A stretch of DNA of 35,776 nt, taken from positions 1 through 35,776 of the forward strand of contig JAEXLC010000128.1 of assembly GCA_023445495.1 (NCBI GenBank), in the 5' to 3' direction. The notes under the pieces were generated by a model. It saw only the letters and a program-made list of their open reading frames with translations, did no database searches and had not been told where the DNA came from. Positions 15,459 to 23,504 of the stretch are shown piece after piece (the first letter of the stretch is position 1; each line of letters begins with the position of its first letter). Made by a program: the position numbers and the translations under genes. This DNA is from Pseudomonadota bacterium (lineage in GTDB: Bacteria > Pseudomonadota > Alphaproteobacteria > Sphingomonadales > Sphingomonadaceae).

Positions 15459-16832
15459 ATGCTTCCCTTCGCCCTCCTCCTGCTTTCCGCCCAGGCGGCG
15501 CCGGCGATCCCCGCCCCGGCCGCCCCCGCCGAGCGCCCGCGCGTGATCGTGCTCAGCGACATCGGCAACGAGCCCGACGATTCGGAATCGCTTGTCCGCT
15601 TCCTGCTCTACACCGACAGTTTCGACGTCGAGGGGCTGGTCGCCACCACTTCGGTCTGGCAGCGCGACAAGGTCCAGCCGCAGCTGATGCGCGAACGGAT
15701 CGACGCCTATGAAAAGGTGCGGCCGAACCTGCTGCGCCACTCGCCGACCTACCCGACCGCCGATGCCCTGCGCGCCGTGCTCCGCTCGGGCCAGCCGAGC
15801 TATGGCATGGCCGGAGTCGGCAAGGGCAAGGACAGCGAAGCCTCGAAGCTGATCGTCCAGGCCGTCGATCGCGCCGACACGCGCCCGGTCTGGGTACTGC
15901 TCTGGGGCGGCGCGGTCGATCTCGCCCAGGCGCTGTGGCATGTCCGCGCCACTCGCAGCCCGGCACAGGTGCAGGCGTTCCTCGAGAAGCTGCGCGTCTA
16001 TTCGATCTCCGACCAGGACGATGCCGGCCCCTGGGCGCGGCAGAATTTCCCGTCGCTGTTCTGGATCGCCAGCATCCATGGCTGGGGCCAGTATAACATG
16101 GCGACCTGGGCCGGCATCTCGAGCGACCGGCGCAATGCCGAGCAATTCCCCGATCGCGAGATGGTCACCGATGGCTGGCTGTCGCAGCATATCCGGCGTG
16201 GGCCATTGGGCGCGCTCTATCCGCTGCCCGAATTCATCATGGAAGGCGATACGCCCTCCTTCCTCCATCTGATCCCCAATGGGTTGAACGATCCCGAGCA
16301 TCCCGAACAGGGCGGCTGGGGCGGGCGCTACATGCATGCCGGGCCCGACGGCGCCGGGCCGTTCGCCGATGTGAAGGACGTCTTCACCCGCGACGGGCGG
16401 ATCTGGTCGGGAAACCAGGCCTCGGTCTATCGCTGGCGCGCTGCCTTCCAGAACGACTTTGCCGCGCGGATGGCGTGGAGCGTCGATGCCAAGGCCAATC
16501 ACGCGCCGGTCGTGGTGGCGCAGGGCGTCGCCGGGCTCGCGCCGGTGCGGATCAAGGCGAAGGCGGGCGAGACGGTGACGCTCGATGCCGCCGGCACGCG
16601 CGATCCCGATGGCGACGCGCTCGACACTCGCTGGTGGCAGTACCGCGAAGTCGGCGGCATTCCCGGCCAGCCTGCGGTCGAGATCGCCGATGCCGAGACG
16701 CTGCGTGCGCGGTTCGTCGCGCCGGCGGTAAAGGCGCCGACCGCGCTGCACCTGATCCTTGAAGTGCGTGACCAGGGCGCCCCGCCGATCACCCGCTATC
16801 GCCGCGTCATCGTGGAGGTCTCGCCGCAATGA
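15459..16832 (+). CDS. Sde182-like protein, nucleoside-hydrolase-fold (DUF1593)
   Basis: This 457-aa exported protein has a short Sec signal (about 1-15). It then carries 'RVIVLSDIGNEPDDSESLVRF', the N-terminal Asp-rich metal-binding strand of the nucleoside-hydrolase-like DUF1593 domain (Asp34, Asp40, Asp41). A C-terminal beta domain of about 90 residues ('GETVTLDAAGTRDPDGDALD') matches the Sde182 C-terminal module. The founding member in Saccharophagus was described as cellulose-binding; the catalytic role of the family is unsettled, with N- or O-glycoside cleavage plausible from the fold. A GTG six codons upstream is an alternative start, but the signal peptide begins at 15459. It overlaps the next sulfatase by 4 bp (ATGA), so the two are translated together. 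Confidence 0.85.
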   Translation: MLPFALLLLSAQAAPAIPAPAAPAERPRVIVLSDIGNEPDDSESLVRFLLYTDSFDVEGLVATTSVWQRDKVQPQLMRERIDAYEKVRPNLLRHSPTYPTADALRAVLRSGQPSYGMAGVGKGKDSEASKLIVQAVDRADTRPVWVLLWGGAVDLAQALWHVRATRSPAQVQAFLEKLRVYSISDQDDAGPWARQNFPSLFWIASIHGWGQYNMATWAGISSDRRNAEQFPDREMVTDGWLSQHIRRGPLGALYPLPEFIMEGDTPSFLHLIPNGLNDPEHPEQGGWGGRYMHAGPDGAGPFADVKDVFTRDGRIWSGNQASVYRWRAAFQNDFAARMAWSVDAKANHAPVVVAQGVAGLAPVRIKAKAGETVTLDAAGTRDPDGDALDTRWWQYREVGGIPGQPAVEIADAETLRARFVAPAVKAPTALHLILEVRDQGAPPITRYRRVIVEVSPQ

Positions 16833-18541
16833 ACTCGTCCCGCCGCCAGCTGATCGGCGCCCTGCTCGCGACCAGCGCGCTCGCCGCCGCCTCGCCGAGC
16901 CAGGCCAGCAAGCGCAAACCGCCGAACATCGTGCTGATCGTGCTCGACGACACCGGCTATTCCGATTTCGGCTGCTTCGGCTCGGAGATCCGCACGCCGA
17001 ACATCGATGCGCTCGCCGCCGATGGCCAGCGCTTCAACCATTTCGAGAGCAAGGCGATCTGCACCGCGACGCGCGCGGCGCTGCTGACCGGGCGCAACAA
17101 CCATACACTGGGTCTCGCGGACCTGCCCTCGGGCAAGTTCCAGCCGCCGGGCACCGGCAAGGATGCCGGCGATCTCGCGCCCAACGTCCAGCTGCTGCCC
17201 GAGGCGCTGCGCGCGCGCGGCTATGCGACGCTGGCGATCGGCAAATGGCACCTCGCCACCGAATTCCAGGACGGCAGCCCCGGCAACAACGCCTCCTGGC
17301 CGCGCCAGCGCGGGTTCGACTATTATTACGGCTTCGTCAGCGGCTGGGCGGACCAGTATCGGCCCGATCTCGTCGAGAACAACGCGAAGATCGGCAAGCC
17401 GAGCGATCCGAATTATCATTTCTCAGTTGATGTCACCGATCGCGCGATCGCCAGGTTGGCCGAGAGCAAGGCGGCATCGCCGGACAAGCCGCGCTTCCTC
17501 TATCTCGCCTATGGCGCCACGCACGCGCCTATCCAGGTACCCAAGCCCTATATCGACGCTTATGCCGGCCAATATGACAAGGGCTGGGACGCCATTCGCG
17601 CCGATCGCTTCGCCCGGCAAAAGGCGATGGGGATCGTGCCGTCGGGCACCGCGCTGCCGCCGCCCAATGCCGGCGACGATGCCTGGGAACCGCTCGATCC
17701 GGTCAGGAAGCGAGTCTATGCCCGGTTCATGGAAGCCTATGCCGGCTTCCTGACGCACACCGACGAGCAGATCGGCCGGCTGGTCGCCGCGCTCAAGGCG
17801 AGCGGCGACTATGACAACACGGTGTTCGTGCTGCTCTCCGACAATGGCGCGAGCGCCGAGCATGGCCAGACCGGATCGATCGGTCAGCTCTATCCGCCGG
17901 TCCATCTGAACGCCGCCGATCTGGCGACGCATATGGATGACATCGGCACCGCGCAGATCGGCATGCAGCGGCCCTGGGGCATGGCGAGCAACACGCCATT
18001 CCGCCGCTACAAATCCTGGCCCAATGCCGGCGGGGTGCGCACCCCGCTGATCCTCAGCTGGCCGGGGCATCTGCCGAACAAGGGCGCGATCCGTCGCCAG
18101 CGTGTCGATGCGGTCGATATCGCGCCGACCTTGGTCGAGCTCGCCGGTGCGCGCTTCGATGCGGTGGTGGACGGCAAGCCGATGATCCCGGTCGCCGGCG
18201 CCTCGTTCCGCAAGGCGCTGTTCTCCGCCAGCGCGCCCGATCCGCGGCCGGTCCAGTATTTCGAGCTGCGCGGCAACCGGGCGGTACGCGCCGGCAAGTG
18301 GCGCGCGGTGGCGATCCACAAGCTCGGCACGCCGTTCGAGCAGGATCAATGGGCGCTCTACGACACCGACGCAGATTTCGCCGAAGCAGAAGACCTCTCG
18401 GGTCGCAATCCGAACAAGGTCTCGGAGCTCAAGGCGATATGGCAGCGGGAGGCCAGCCGATACGGCGCCCTCCCGCTGTCCGAGGGGCCGGACTATGTCC
18501 GCAAGCTCGACCGTTACCGCGACGCGTTCCTGAAGGACTGA
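16829..18541 (+). CDS. Arylsulfatase, Tat-exported (CTATR type)
   Basis: This 570-aa family S1 sulfatase hydrolyses sulfate esters. It has a twin-arginine signal (SRRQLIGALLA, cleavage about 27). Metal-binding Asp40/Asp41 lie in 'VLDDTGYSDFGCFG', with Lys139 and His141 in GKWH, His232 in 'THAP', and Asp338/Asn339 in 'LSDNG'. The formylglycine site is Cys78-Thr-Ala-Thr-Arg82 followed by 'AALLTG', a CxAxR variant of the usual CxPxR. The 'DDTGYSDFG' and 'RGFDYYYGFVSGW' context resembles the arylsulfatase subgroup of Pseudomonas AtsA. It sits in an operon, overlapping the Sde182-like gene and 1 bp before a second sulfatase. Cys maturation would need a formylglycine-generating enzyme not encoded here. 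Confidence 0.93.
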   Translation: MNSSRRQLIGALLATSALAAASPSQASKRKPPNIVLIVLDDTGYSDFGCFGSEIRTPNIDALAADGQRFNHFESKAICTATRAALLTGRNNHTLGLADLPSGKFQPPGTGKDAGDLAPNVQLLPEALRARGYATLAIGKWHLATEFQDGSPGNNASWPRQRGFDYYYGFVSGWADQYRPDLVENNAKIGKPSDPNYHFSVDVTDRAIARLAESKAASPDKPRFLYLAYGATHAPIQVPKPYIDAYAGQYDKGWDAIRADRFARQKAMGIVPSGTALPPPNAGDDAWEPLDPVRKRVYARFMEAYAGFLTHTDEQIGRLVAALKASGDYDNTVFVLLSDNGASAEHGQTGSIGQLYPPVHLNAADLATHMDDIGTAQIGMQRPWGMASNTPFRRYKSWPNAGGVRTPLILSWPGHLPNKGAIRRQRVDAVDIAPTLVELAGARFDAVVDGKPMIPVAGASFRKALFSASAPDPRPVQYFELRGNRAVRAGKWRAVAIHKLGTPFEQDQWALYDTDADFAEAEDLSGRNPNKVSELKAIWQREASRYGALPLSEGPDYVRKLDRYRDAFLKD

Positions 18542-18542
18542 C

Positions 18543-20219
18543 ATGAGCAAGCTCCGCCGCATCATCCTGTCCGGCTGCGCAGCCATGGCGAGCGTCGCGC
18601 TGGCCGCGCCGGCGATCTCCGGCCCCACCGGCGCACCTGCCGCACAGGCGCAGGAAGCGCAGCAGCCGAACATCATCTTCGTGCTGGTCGATGACCTCCG
18701 CTTCGACATGATGGGCTTCCTCAACCCGGGCCTGAAGACGCCGAACATCGATTTCCTCGCCAGGAACGGCACCTATTTCCCCAATGCCGTGGTCACTTCC
18801 TCGCTGTGCAGCCCGAGCCGGGCGACGATCCTGACCGGCCAGACCGCGCGCAACCACGGCGTGGTCGACAACAACAACAGCTCGGAAGACGGGCTGATCT
18901 TCTTCCCGTCCTACCTCCAGAAGGCCGGCTACCAGACCGCCTTTTTCGGCAAATGGCATATGGGCTTCGACACCGATGCCCCGCGGCCGGGCTTCGACAA
19001 ATGGGTGAGCTTCAAGGGGCAGGGCACCTATTTCCCGACCGAGCGGCTGAGCCCGGCACAGTTGGCCGCGGGCGAGCGGCAGATGCTCAATGTCGACGGC
19101 AGGGAAGTGAAGCGCACCGGCTATATCACCGACGAGCTGACCGATTACACGATGGACTGGCTGGAAAAGGGCCGGGACAAGTCGAAGCCCTTCTTCGTCT
19201 ATCTGAGCCACAAGGCGGTGCATTCGGATGCGCTGCCGCCCGAGCGCTACAAGACCCAGTATAGCGACCTCGACATCCAGCTGCCCGATACGCTGGCGAA
19301 CACGCCCGAGAACAATGCGGGCAAGCCGCTCTGGGTACAGAACCAGCGCAACAGCTGGCACGGGGCCGACAATCCCTATACCGGCAAGCCCGACCTCAAG
19401 GAGCGGGTGCGCGACATCTACCGCACGCTCTCGCCGGTGGACGACAGCCTCGGGCGGATCCTCGCCTATCTGAAGAAGAACCGGCTCGAGAAGAACACGA
19501 TGATCGTGTTCTATTCGGACAATGGCTTCCTGATCGGCGACCATGGCCTGATCGACAAGCGCAACGCCTATGAGCCCTCGGTGCGCGTGCCGATGGTGGT
19601 GTACGCGCCCGGCCTGGGCGTGGCGAAGGGAGCGACCAACCCTGCCTTGGTCCGCAACCTCGATCTCGCGCCGACCTTCCTCGATGCCGCGCATGTCGCG
19701 AAGCCCGGCCAGATGGAAGGCTCGAGCTTCCTCGGGCTGGCGGAGGGCAAGGTGAAGCTGGCCGACTGGAAGCCCAGCGACTTCATCTACGAATATTATT
19801 GGGAATGGACCTTCCCCCAGACGCCGACGACCTTCGCGATCGAGCGTGATCGGGTGAAGTACATCCAGTATCACGGCGTGTGGGACACCGAGGAGCTGTA
19901 CGACCTCGCCAGGGATCCCGACGAGCGCCACAACCTGATCGACGACCCGGCCTATTTCGATGCCAAGGTCACGCTGCGCAAGGCGCTGTTCGCCCAGCTC
20001 GCGAACAGCAAGGGCCAGCACGCCGTGCCCTATACCGAGAAGACCAGCCCCGGCGTGGTCTATCGGGTCGAGGGCGGCACGCACGCCGCCGACTTCCCGG
20101 CCGGCTGGTACAAGCCCGCCGACCTGCCGACCAAGATGAACGACATCTTCCCCGACAGCGACGCCAAGACCAAGGCGACCGCAGCCGGAAAGCCCTATTT
20201 CCCCAAGAAGCCGGAATGA
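18543..20219 (+). CDS. Sulfatase, Sec-exported (CSPSR type)
   Basis: This 558-aa family S1 sulfatase has a Sec signal at about 1-37. Metal site residues Asp50/Asp51 lie in 'VLVDDLRFDMMG'. The canonical formylglycine motif is Cys89-Ser-Pro-Ser-Arg93 plus 'ATILTG', with GKWH at 136-139 and 'FYSDNGFLIGDHG' in the second half. The sequence around 'NHGVVDNN' and 'GYQTAFFGKWHMG' resembles sulfatases acting on carbohydrates (GlcNAc-6-sulfatase-like), though the exact subfamily is my impression only. The gene starts 1 bp after the previous sulfatase and overlaps the MFS gene by 4 bp. Two different sulfatases side by side imply a substrate with more than one sulfate position. Confidence 0.93.
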   Translation: MSKLRRIILSGCAAMASVALAAPAISGPTGAPAAQAQEAQQPNIIFVLVDDLRFDMMGFLNPGLKTPNIDFLARNGTYFPNAVVTSSLCSPSRATILTGQTARNHGVVDNNNSSEDGLIFFPSYLQKAGYQTAFFGKWHMGFDTDAPRPGFDKWVSFKGQGTYFPTERLSPAQLAAGERQMLNVDGREVKRTGYITDELTDYTMDWLEKGRDKSKPFFVYLSHKAVHSDALPPERYKTQYSDLDIQLPDTLANTPENNAGKPLWVQNQRNSWHGADNPYTGKPDLKERVRDIYRTLSPVDDSLGRILAYLKKNRLEKNTMIVFYSDNGFLIGDHGLIDKRNAYEPSVRVPMVVYAPGLGVAKGATNPALVRNLDLAPTFLDAAHVAKPGQMEGSSFLGLAEGKVKLADWKPSDFIYEYYWEWTFPQTPTTFAIERDRVKYIQYHGVWDTEELYDLARDPDERHNLIDDPAYFDAKVTLRKALFAQLANSKGQHAVPYTEKTSPGVVYRVEGGTHAADFPAGWYKPADLPTKMNDIFPDSDAKTKATAAGKPYFPKKPE

Positions 20220-21553
20220 CCATGACCGCAGCCACTGCCGCCGCCGACACCACGCCCTGGCCGGCCAGGACCACCGCCTGGTACGTCGCGATCCTGCTGA
20301 TGCTGGCGAACACGCTGGCGTTCGTCGATCGCCAGGCGATGGCGCTGCTGGTGCAGCCGATCAAGGCCGACCTGCAGATCAACGATACTGCGATCAGCCT
20401 GCTCTACGGGCTCAGCTTCACGCTCTTCTATGTCGCGGTGGGCATCCCGATCGCGCGGATCGCCGATCGCTCGAACCGCCGCAACATCATCGCCGGGGCG
20501 ATCTTCGTGTGGAGCGTGGCGACCAGCCTGTGCGGCCTCGCGCGCTCCTTTGCCGGGCTGTTCGCGGCGCGGGTGATGGTCGGCGCGGGCGAGGGCGGGC
20601 TGACGCCGGCGGCCTATTCGCTGCTCTCCGACTATTTCCCCAAGGAGAAGCTGCCCGCCGCGATGGGGGTCTACCAGATCGGCCTGTACCTGGGCGGCGC
20701 CTCGGCGCTGATCGTCGGCGGCCTGATCTCCACCGTCATCCCGCCCGCCTCGACGGTGATGGTGCCGCTCTTCGGGGCGATGAAGGGCTGGCAGATTGTC
20801 TTCCTCCTGCTCGGCCTGCCCGGCCTGGTGCTCACCGGGCTGATGCTGACGATCCGCGAGCCGCTGCGCCGCGGTGCGGCGGTGGCGCAGGAGAAGGTGC
20901 CGCTGTCGGAGCTGTTCGCGCATATCGGCCAGCGCAGCGGCGCCTATATCGGCATCACCCTCGGCTTCGCGCTGATGATCTTCATCGGCAACGGCACCTC
21001 GGTGTGGATTCCCGCCTTCCTCCAGCGCAGCTTCGGCTGGACCACCGCGCAGGTCGGCAGCCATTACGGGCCGATCGTCTTCCTGTGCGGCACCAGCGGC
21101 GCGCTGGTCGGCGGCTTCGTCGCCTCGAAGCTGCGCGCGGCGGGGCGTTCGGACGCCAGCCTCAAGGCCTCGCTGTTCGGCTTCGTCGCGCTGGTGCCGA
21201 TCACCATCGCCTTCCCGCTGATGCCGACCGCCACCGGCGCGCTGGTGCTGATCGGCCTCATGAACTTCTTCGCCGGGTTCAACTTCGGCGGCGGCCTCGC
21301 CACCCTGCTCGAGATGACGCCCAACCGGATGCGCGCGCTCGTCTCGGCCTTCTACATGCTCACGATCAACCTGATCGGCGCGGCGCTTGGTCCCACCGCG
21401 ATTGCGCTGTGCACCGATTACTGGTTCGCCGATCCGCTGAAGCTGCCGCAGGCGATCGCCTTGGTCGCCGGGGTCGCTTCGCCGCTTTCGGTGCTTGCCC
21501 TGTGGCTTGGCATGCGGTGCTATCGCGCGCAGATGGGGCGGGATGCCGGATAA
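20216..21553 (+). CDS. MFS transporter
   Basis: This 445-aa inner-membrane carrier has about 12 hydrophobic spans. The MFS motif between spans 2 and 3 appears as 'PIARIADRSNRRNIIAGA', and 'VDRQAMALLVQPIKADLQ' in span 1 is typical of the spinster-like/hexuronate group of proteobacterial MFS proteins. The ATG at 20216 overlaps the sulfatase stop (ATGA); a second ATG two codons later is possible. It probably imports the desulfated product released in the periplasm. Specificity cannot be read from the sequence. Confidence 0.92.
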   Translation: MTMTAATAAADTTPWPARTTAWYVAILLMLANTLAFVDRQAMALLVQPIKADLQINDTAISLLYGLSFTLFYVAVGIPIARIADRSNRRNIIAGAIFVWSVATSLCGLARSFAGLFAARVMVGAGEGGLTPAAYSLLSDYFPKEKLPAAMGVYQIGLYLGGASALIVGGLISTVIPPASTVMVPLFGAMKGWQIVFLLLGLPGLVLTGLMLTIREPLRRGAAVAQEKVPLSELFAHIGQRSGAYIGITLGFALMIFIGNGTSVWIPAFLQRSFGWTTAQVGSHYGPIVFLCGTSGALVGGFVASKLRAAGRSDASLKASLFGFVALVPITIAFPLMPTATGALVLIGLMNFFAGFNFGGGLATLLEMTPNRMRALVSAFYMLTINLIGAALGPTAIALCTDYWFADPLKLPQAIALVAGVASPLSVLALWLGMRCYRAQMGRDAG

Positions 21554-21572
21554 GGGAGCGAGCAGGGGGTAG

Positions 21573-22613
21573 ATGGCACGGGCACGACGCAAGGGGACGG
21601 GCGTCACCATCCAGACGGTGGCCGAGCATGCCGGCGTATCGGCGATGACGGTGTCCTATGTCGTCAACGGCACCGGGCGGGTGAGCGCGGCGACGCGCGA
21701 GAGCGTGCTCGAATCGGTGCGCGTGCTGGGCTACCAGCCCAATGTCGCCGCGCGCTCGCTGGCCAGCGCCGCCACCTGCCGGATCGGGATCGTCTACCAG
21801 AACTCGCAGAACGCCTTCCTCAGCGCGATGCTGGTCGGCGCGCTCAACGCCACTTCGCGGCTCGGTGCCGAGCTGATGATCGGCAAGGTCGAGGCGCCGG
21901 TGATGGCGAATACCGAGGCGGCGATGCGGCTGCTCGTGCGCGGGGGGGCCAATGCGATCCTGCTGGCGCCGCCCTATGGCGAGCTGGTCAGCGGCTCGGG
22001 GCTGATCGCCGAGCTCGGTGTGCCGGTCGCGGCGGTCGCGCATGGCGGCGAGCTGCCCGACATGGCGACGATCGGCGTCGACGATCGCGCCGCTACCCGC
22101 GCGATGGCCGAGCGGCTGATCGCGCGCGGGCATCGCCGGATCGGCTTCGTCACCGGCCCGCCGAGCCATGATTCGAGCCCCTTGCGCCTCGCCGGCTTCC
22201 GCGACGCGGTGACGGCCGCCGGTCTCCCCTGGGACGAGACATTGGTCCAGCCGGGACGCTTCACCTTCGAATCCGGGCTGGAAGCAGGCGAGGCACTGCT
22301 CGCCCTGAGCAAGCCGCCGACCGCGATCTTCGCCTCGAACGACGACATGGCCTCGGGCGTCTCCGCCGTCGCCCATCGCCGCCGCCTGCGCATTCCCGAG
22401 GATATCGCCGTCGCCGGGTTCGACGACGCGCCGATCGCGGTGAAGATCTGGCCGTCGCTCTCCACCGTCCGCCAGCCGGTCGAGCTGATCGGCGAGCGCG
22501 CGACCGAGCTGCTCGTCGCCCGCGTCACCGGCCGCGACGATTTCGGCGACACCCAGTCGATCCGCATGCCCTTCGATGTGATCGAGCGCGAATCGACGGC
22601 TTTCGATCGCTGA
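21573..22613 (+). CDS. LacI-family transcriptional regulator (lacI-2)
   Basis: This 346-aa paralogue of the regulator at 11665 has the same order of motifs: HTH 'VTIQTVAEHAGVSAMTVSYV', hinge 'NVAARSLASAATCRIGIVY', sensor 'RRIGFVTGP', 'IFASNDDMA' and 'IAVAGFDDAPIAVKIW'. The recognition helix differs (AM..Y against TM..N), so its operator is probably not identical. It is preceded by AGGGGG and lies 19 bp after the MFS gene as the fifth gene of the Sde182-sulfatase operon. No TTTAGCGCTAA site is seen next to it. It may respond to a second pathway intermediate, or have arisen by duplication with lacI-1. Confidence 0.92.
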   Translation: MARARRKGTGVTIQTVAEHAGVSAMTVSYVVNGTGRVSAATRESVLESVRVLGYQPNVAARSLASAATCRIGIVYQNSQNAFLSAMLVGALNATSRLGAELMIGKVEAPVMANTEAAMRLLVRGGANAILLAPPYGELVSGSGLIAELGVPVAAVAHGGELPDMATIGVDDRAATRAMAERLIARGHRRIGFVTGPPSHDSSPLRLAGFRDAVTAAGLPWDETLVQPGRFTFESGLEAGEALLALSKPPTAIFASNDDMASGVSAVAHRRRLRIPEDIAVAGFDDAPIAVKIWPSLSTVRQPVELIGERATELLVARVTGRDDFGDTQSIRMPFDVIERESTAFDR

Positions 22614-22635
22614 GTACGGCCCCTAGAGTGCGCGG

Positions 22636-23412
22636 ATGACGGAAAGCACAGAGGGCGAGGCCGACAAGCGTCGGCGGGGGATTCAATCGGTTGAGATCGG
22701 GCTGGGGGTGCTCGAGGCGCTGGCCGCGCTCGGCGAGGCATCGACGCTGGGCGCGATCGCCCAGGCGAGCGGCCTGTCGGGCCCGCAGACCCACCGCTAT
22801 CTCGCCAGCCTCACCGCGGCGGGGATGACCCAGCAGGACCGCACCACCGGCCGCTACGACCTGGGACCGGCCGCGCTCAAGCTCGGGCTGAGCGCGCTCG
22901 CCCGCACCGACGCCTTCCGCGTCGCCGACACCGCGATCGAAGCGTTCGTCCGCGAGACCGGGCGCACCGTGCAGGTCGCAGCACTCGGGCCGCAGGGGCC
23001 GACGGTGGTGCGCTGGCACATGGGCCGCCCGGCGGTGATGACCTCGTTCGGCGTCGGCGCGGTGCTGCCTTTGCTCTACTCGGCGACCGGGCACATCTTT
23101 CTGAGCTTCGTGCCCGAGGTCGAGACCGATCCGCTGCTCGCGCGCGAGCTGGCCGAGAGCGAGATGACCGCCGCCGATGTCGCGGCGATCCGCAAGCGCG
23201 TCCGCGCCGAGGGCCGTGCCTATGTCGAGGGAACCGTGATCCCCGGCCTGCGCGCCGCCGCCTTCCCGATCTTCGACCTGCAGGGCCGCGCCATCCTGAG
23301 CGCCACCGCGCTGGTGCCCGGCGCCTACAAGGCCGACGACAGCGGCGCGGTGCTCGACCGGCTCGCCGCGGCCTGCCGGGAGGTCAGCGAAAGGCTCGGC
23401 TGGAGCGGATAA
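22636..23412 (+). CDS. IclR-family transcriptional regulator
   Basis: This 258-aa regulator has an N-terminal winged helix ('IQSVEIGLGVLEALAALG', 'TLGAIAQASGLSGPQTHRYL', 'YDLGPAALKLG'). A GAF-like effector domain follows ('VPEVETDP', 'VEGTVIPGLRAAAFPIFD'). IclR proteins often control aromatic-acid catabolic operons. This one stands 92 bp upstream of the gentisate dioxygenase gene on the same strand, so it is the likely regulator of that operon. It follows lacI-2 by 22 bp and may be read from the same transcript. Confidence 0.92.
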   Translation: MTESTEGEADKRRRGIQSVEIGLGVLEALAALGEASTLGAIAQASGLSGPQTHRYLASLTAAGMTQQDRTTGRYDLGPAALKLGLSALARTDAFRVADTAIEAFVRETGRTVQVAALGPQGPTVVRWHMGRPAVMTSFGVGAVLPLLYSATGHIFLSFVPEVETDPLLARELAESEMTAADVAAIRKRVRAEGRAYVEGTVIPGLRAAAFPIFDLQGRAILSATALVPGAYKADDSGAVLDRLAAACREVSERLGWSG

Positions 23413-23504
23413 TTCATTTGACATAGGACAATCAATTGCCCGATGGATAACGCGTGCGGCGCGCCCTACTCTGCGCCGCACACCCCATTTCGTGAGTATC
23501 GGGC
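23413..23504 (+). promoter_or_regulatory. Putative promoter/IclR-control region of gentisate operon
   Basis: This 92-bp gap is AT-rich at its start. It contains TTGACA at 23418-23423, and TTGA/TCAA half-sites bound TTGACATAGGACAATCAA (23418-23435). The overlapping CAATTG (23433-23438) is a 6-bp palindrome. No good -10 is spaced 16-18 bases from the TTGACA. The region is the only reasonable place for a promoter and operator of the aromatic operon, but the exact sites are uncertain. Confidence 0.4.

Noticed and set aside
15390..16829. A 479-codon frame antisense to the Sde182-like gene
   Set aside because: Runs through the terminator and has only low-complexity composition.
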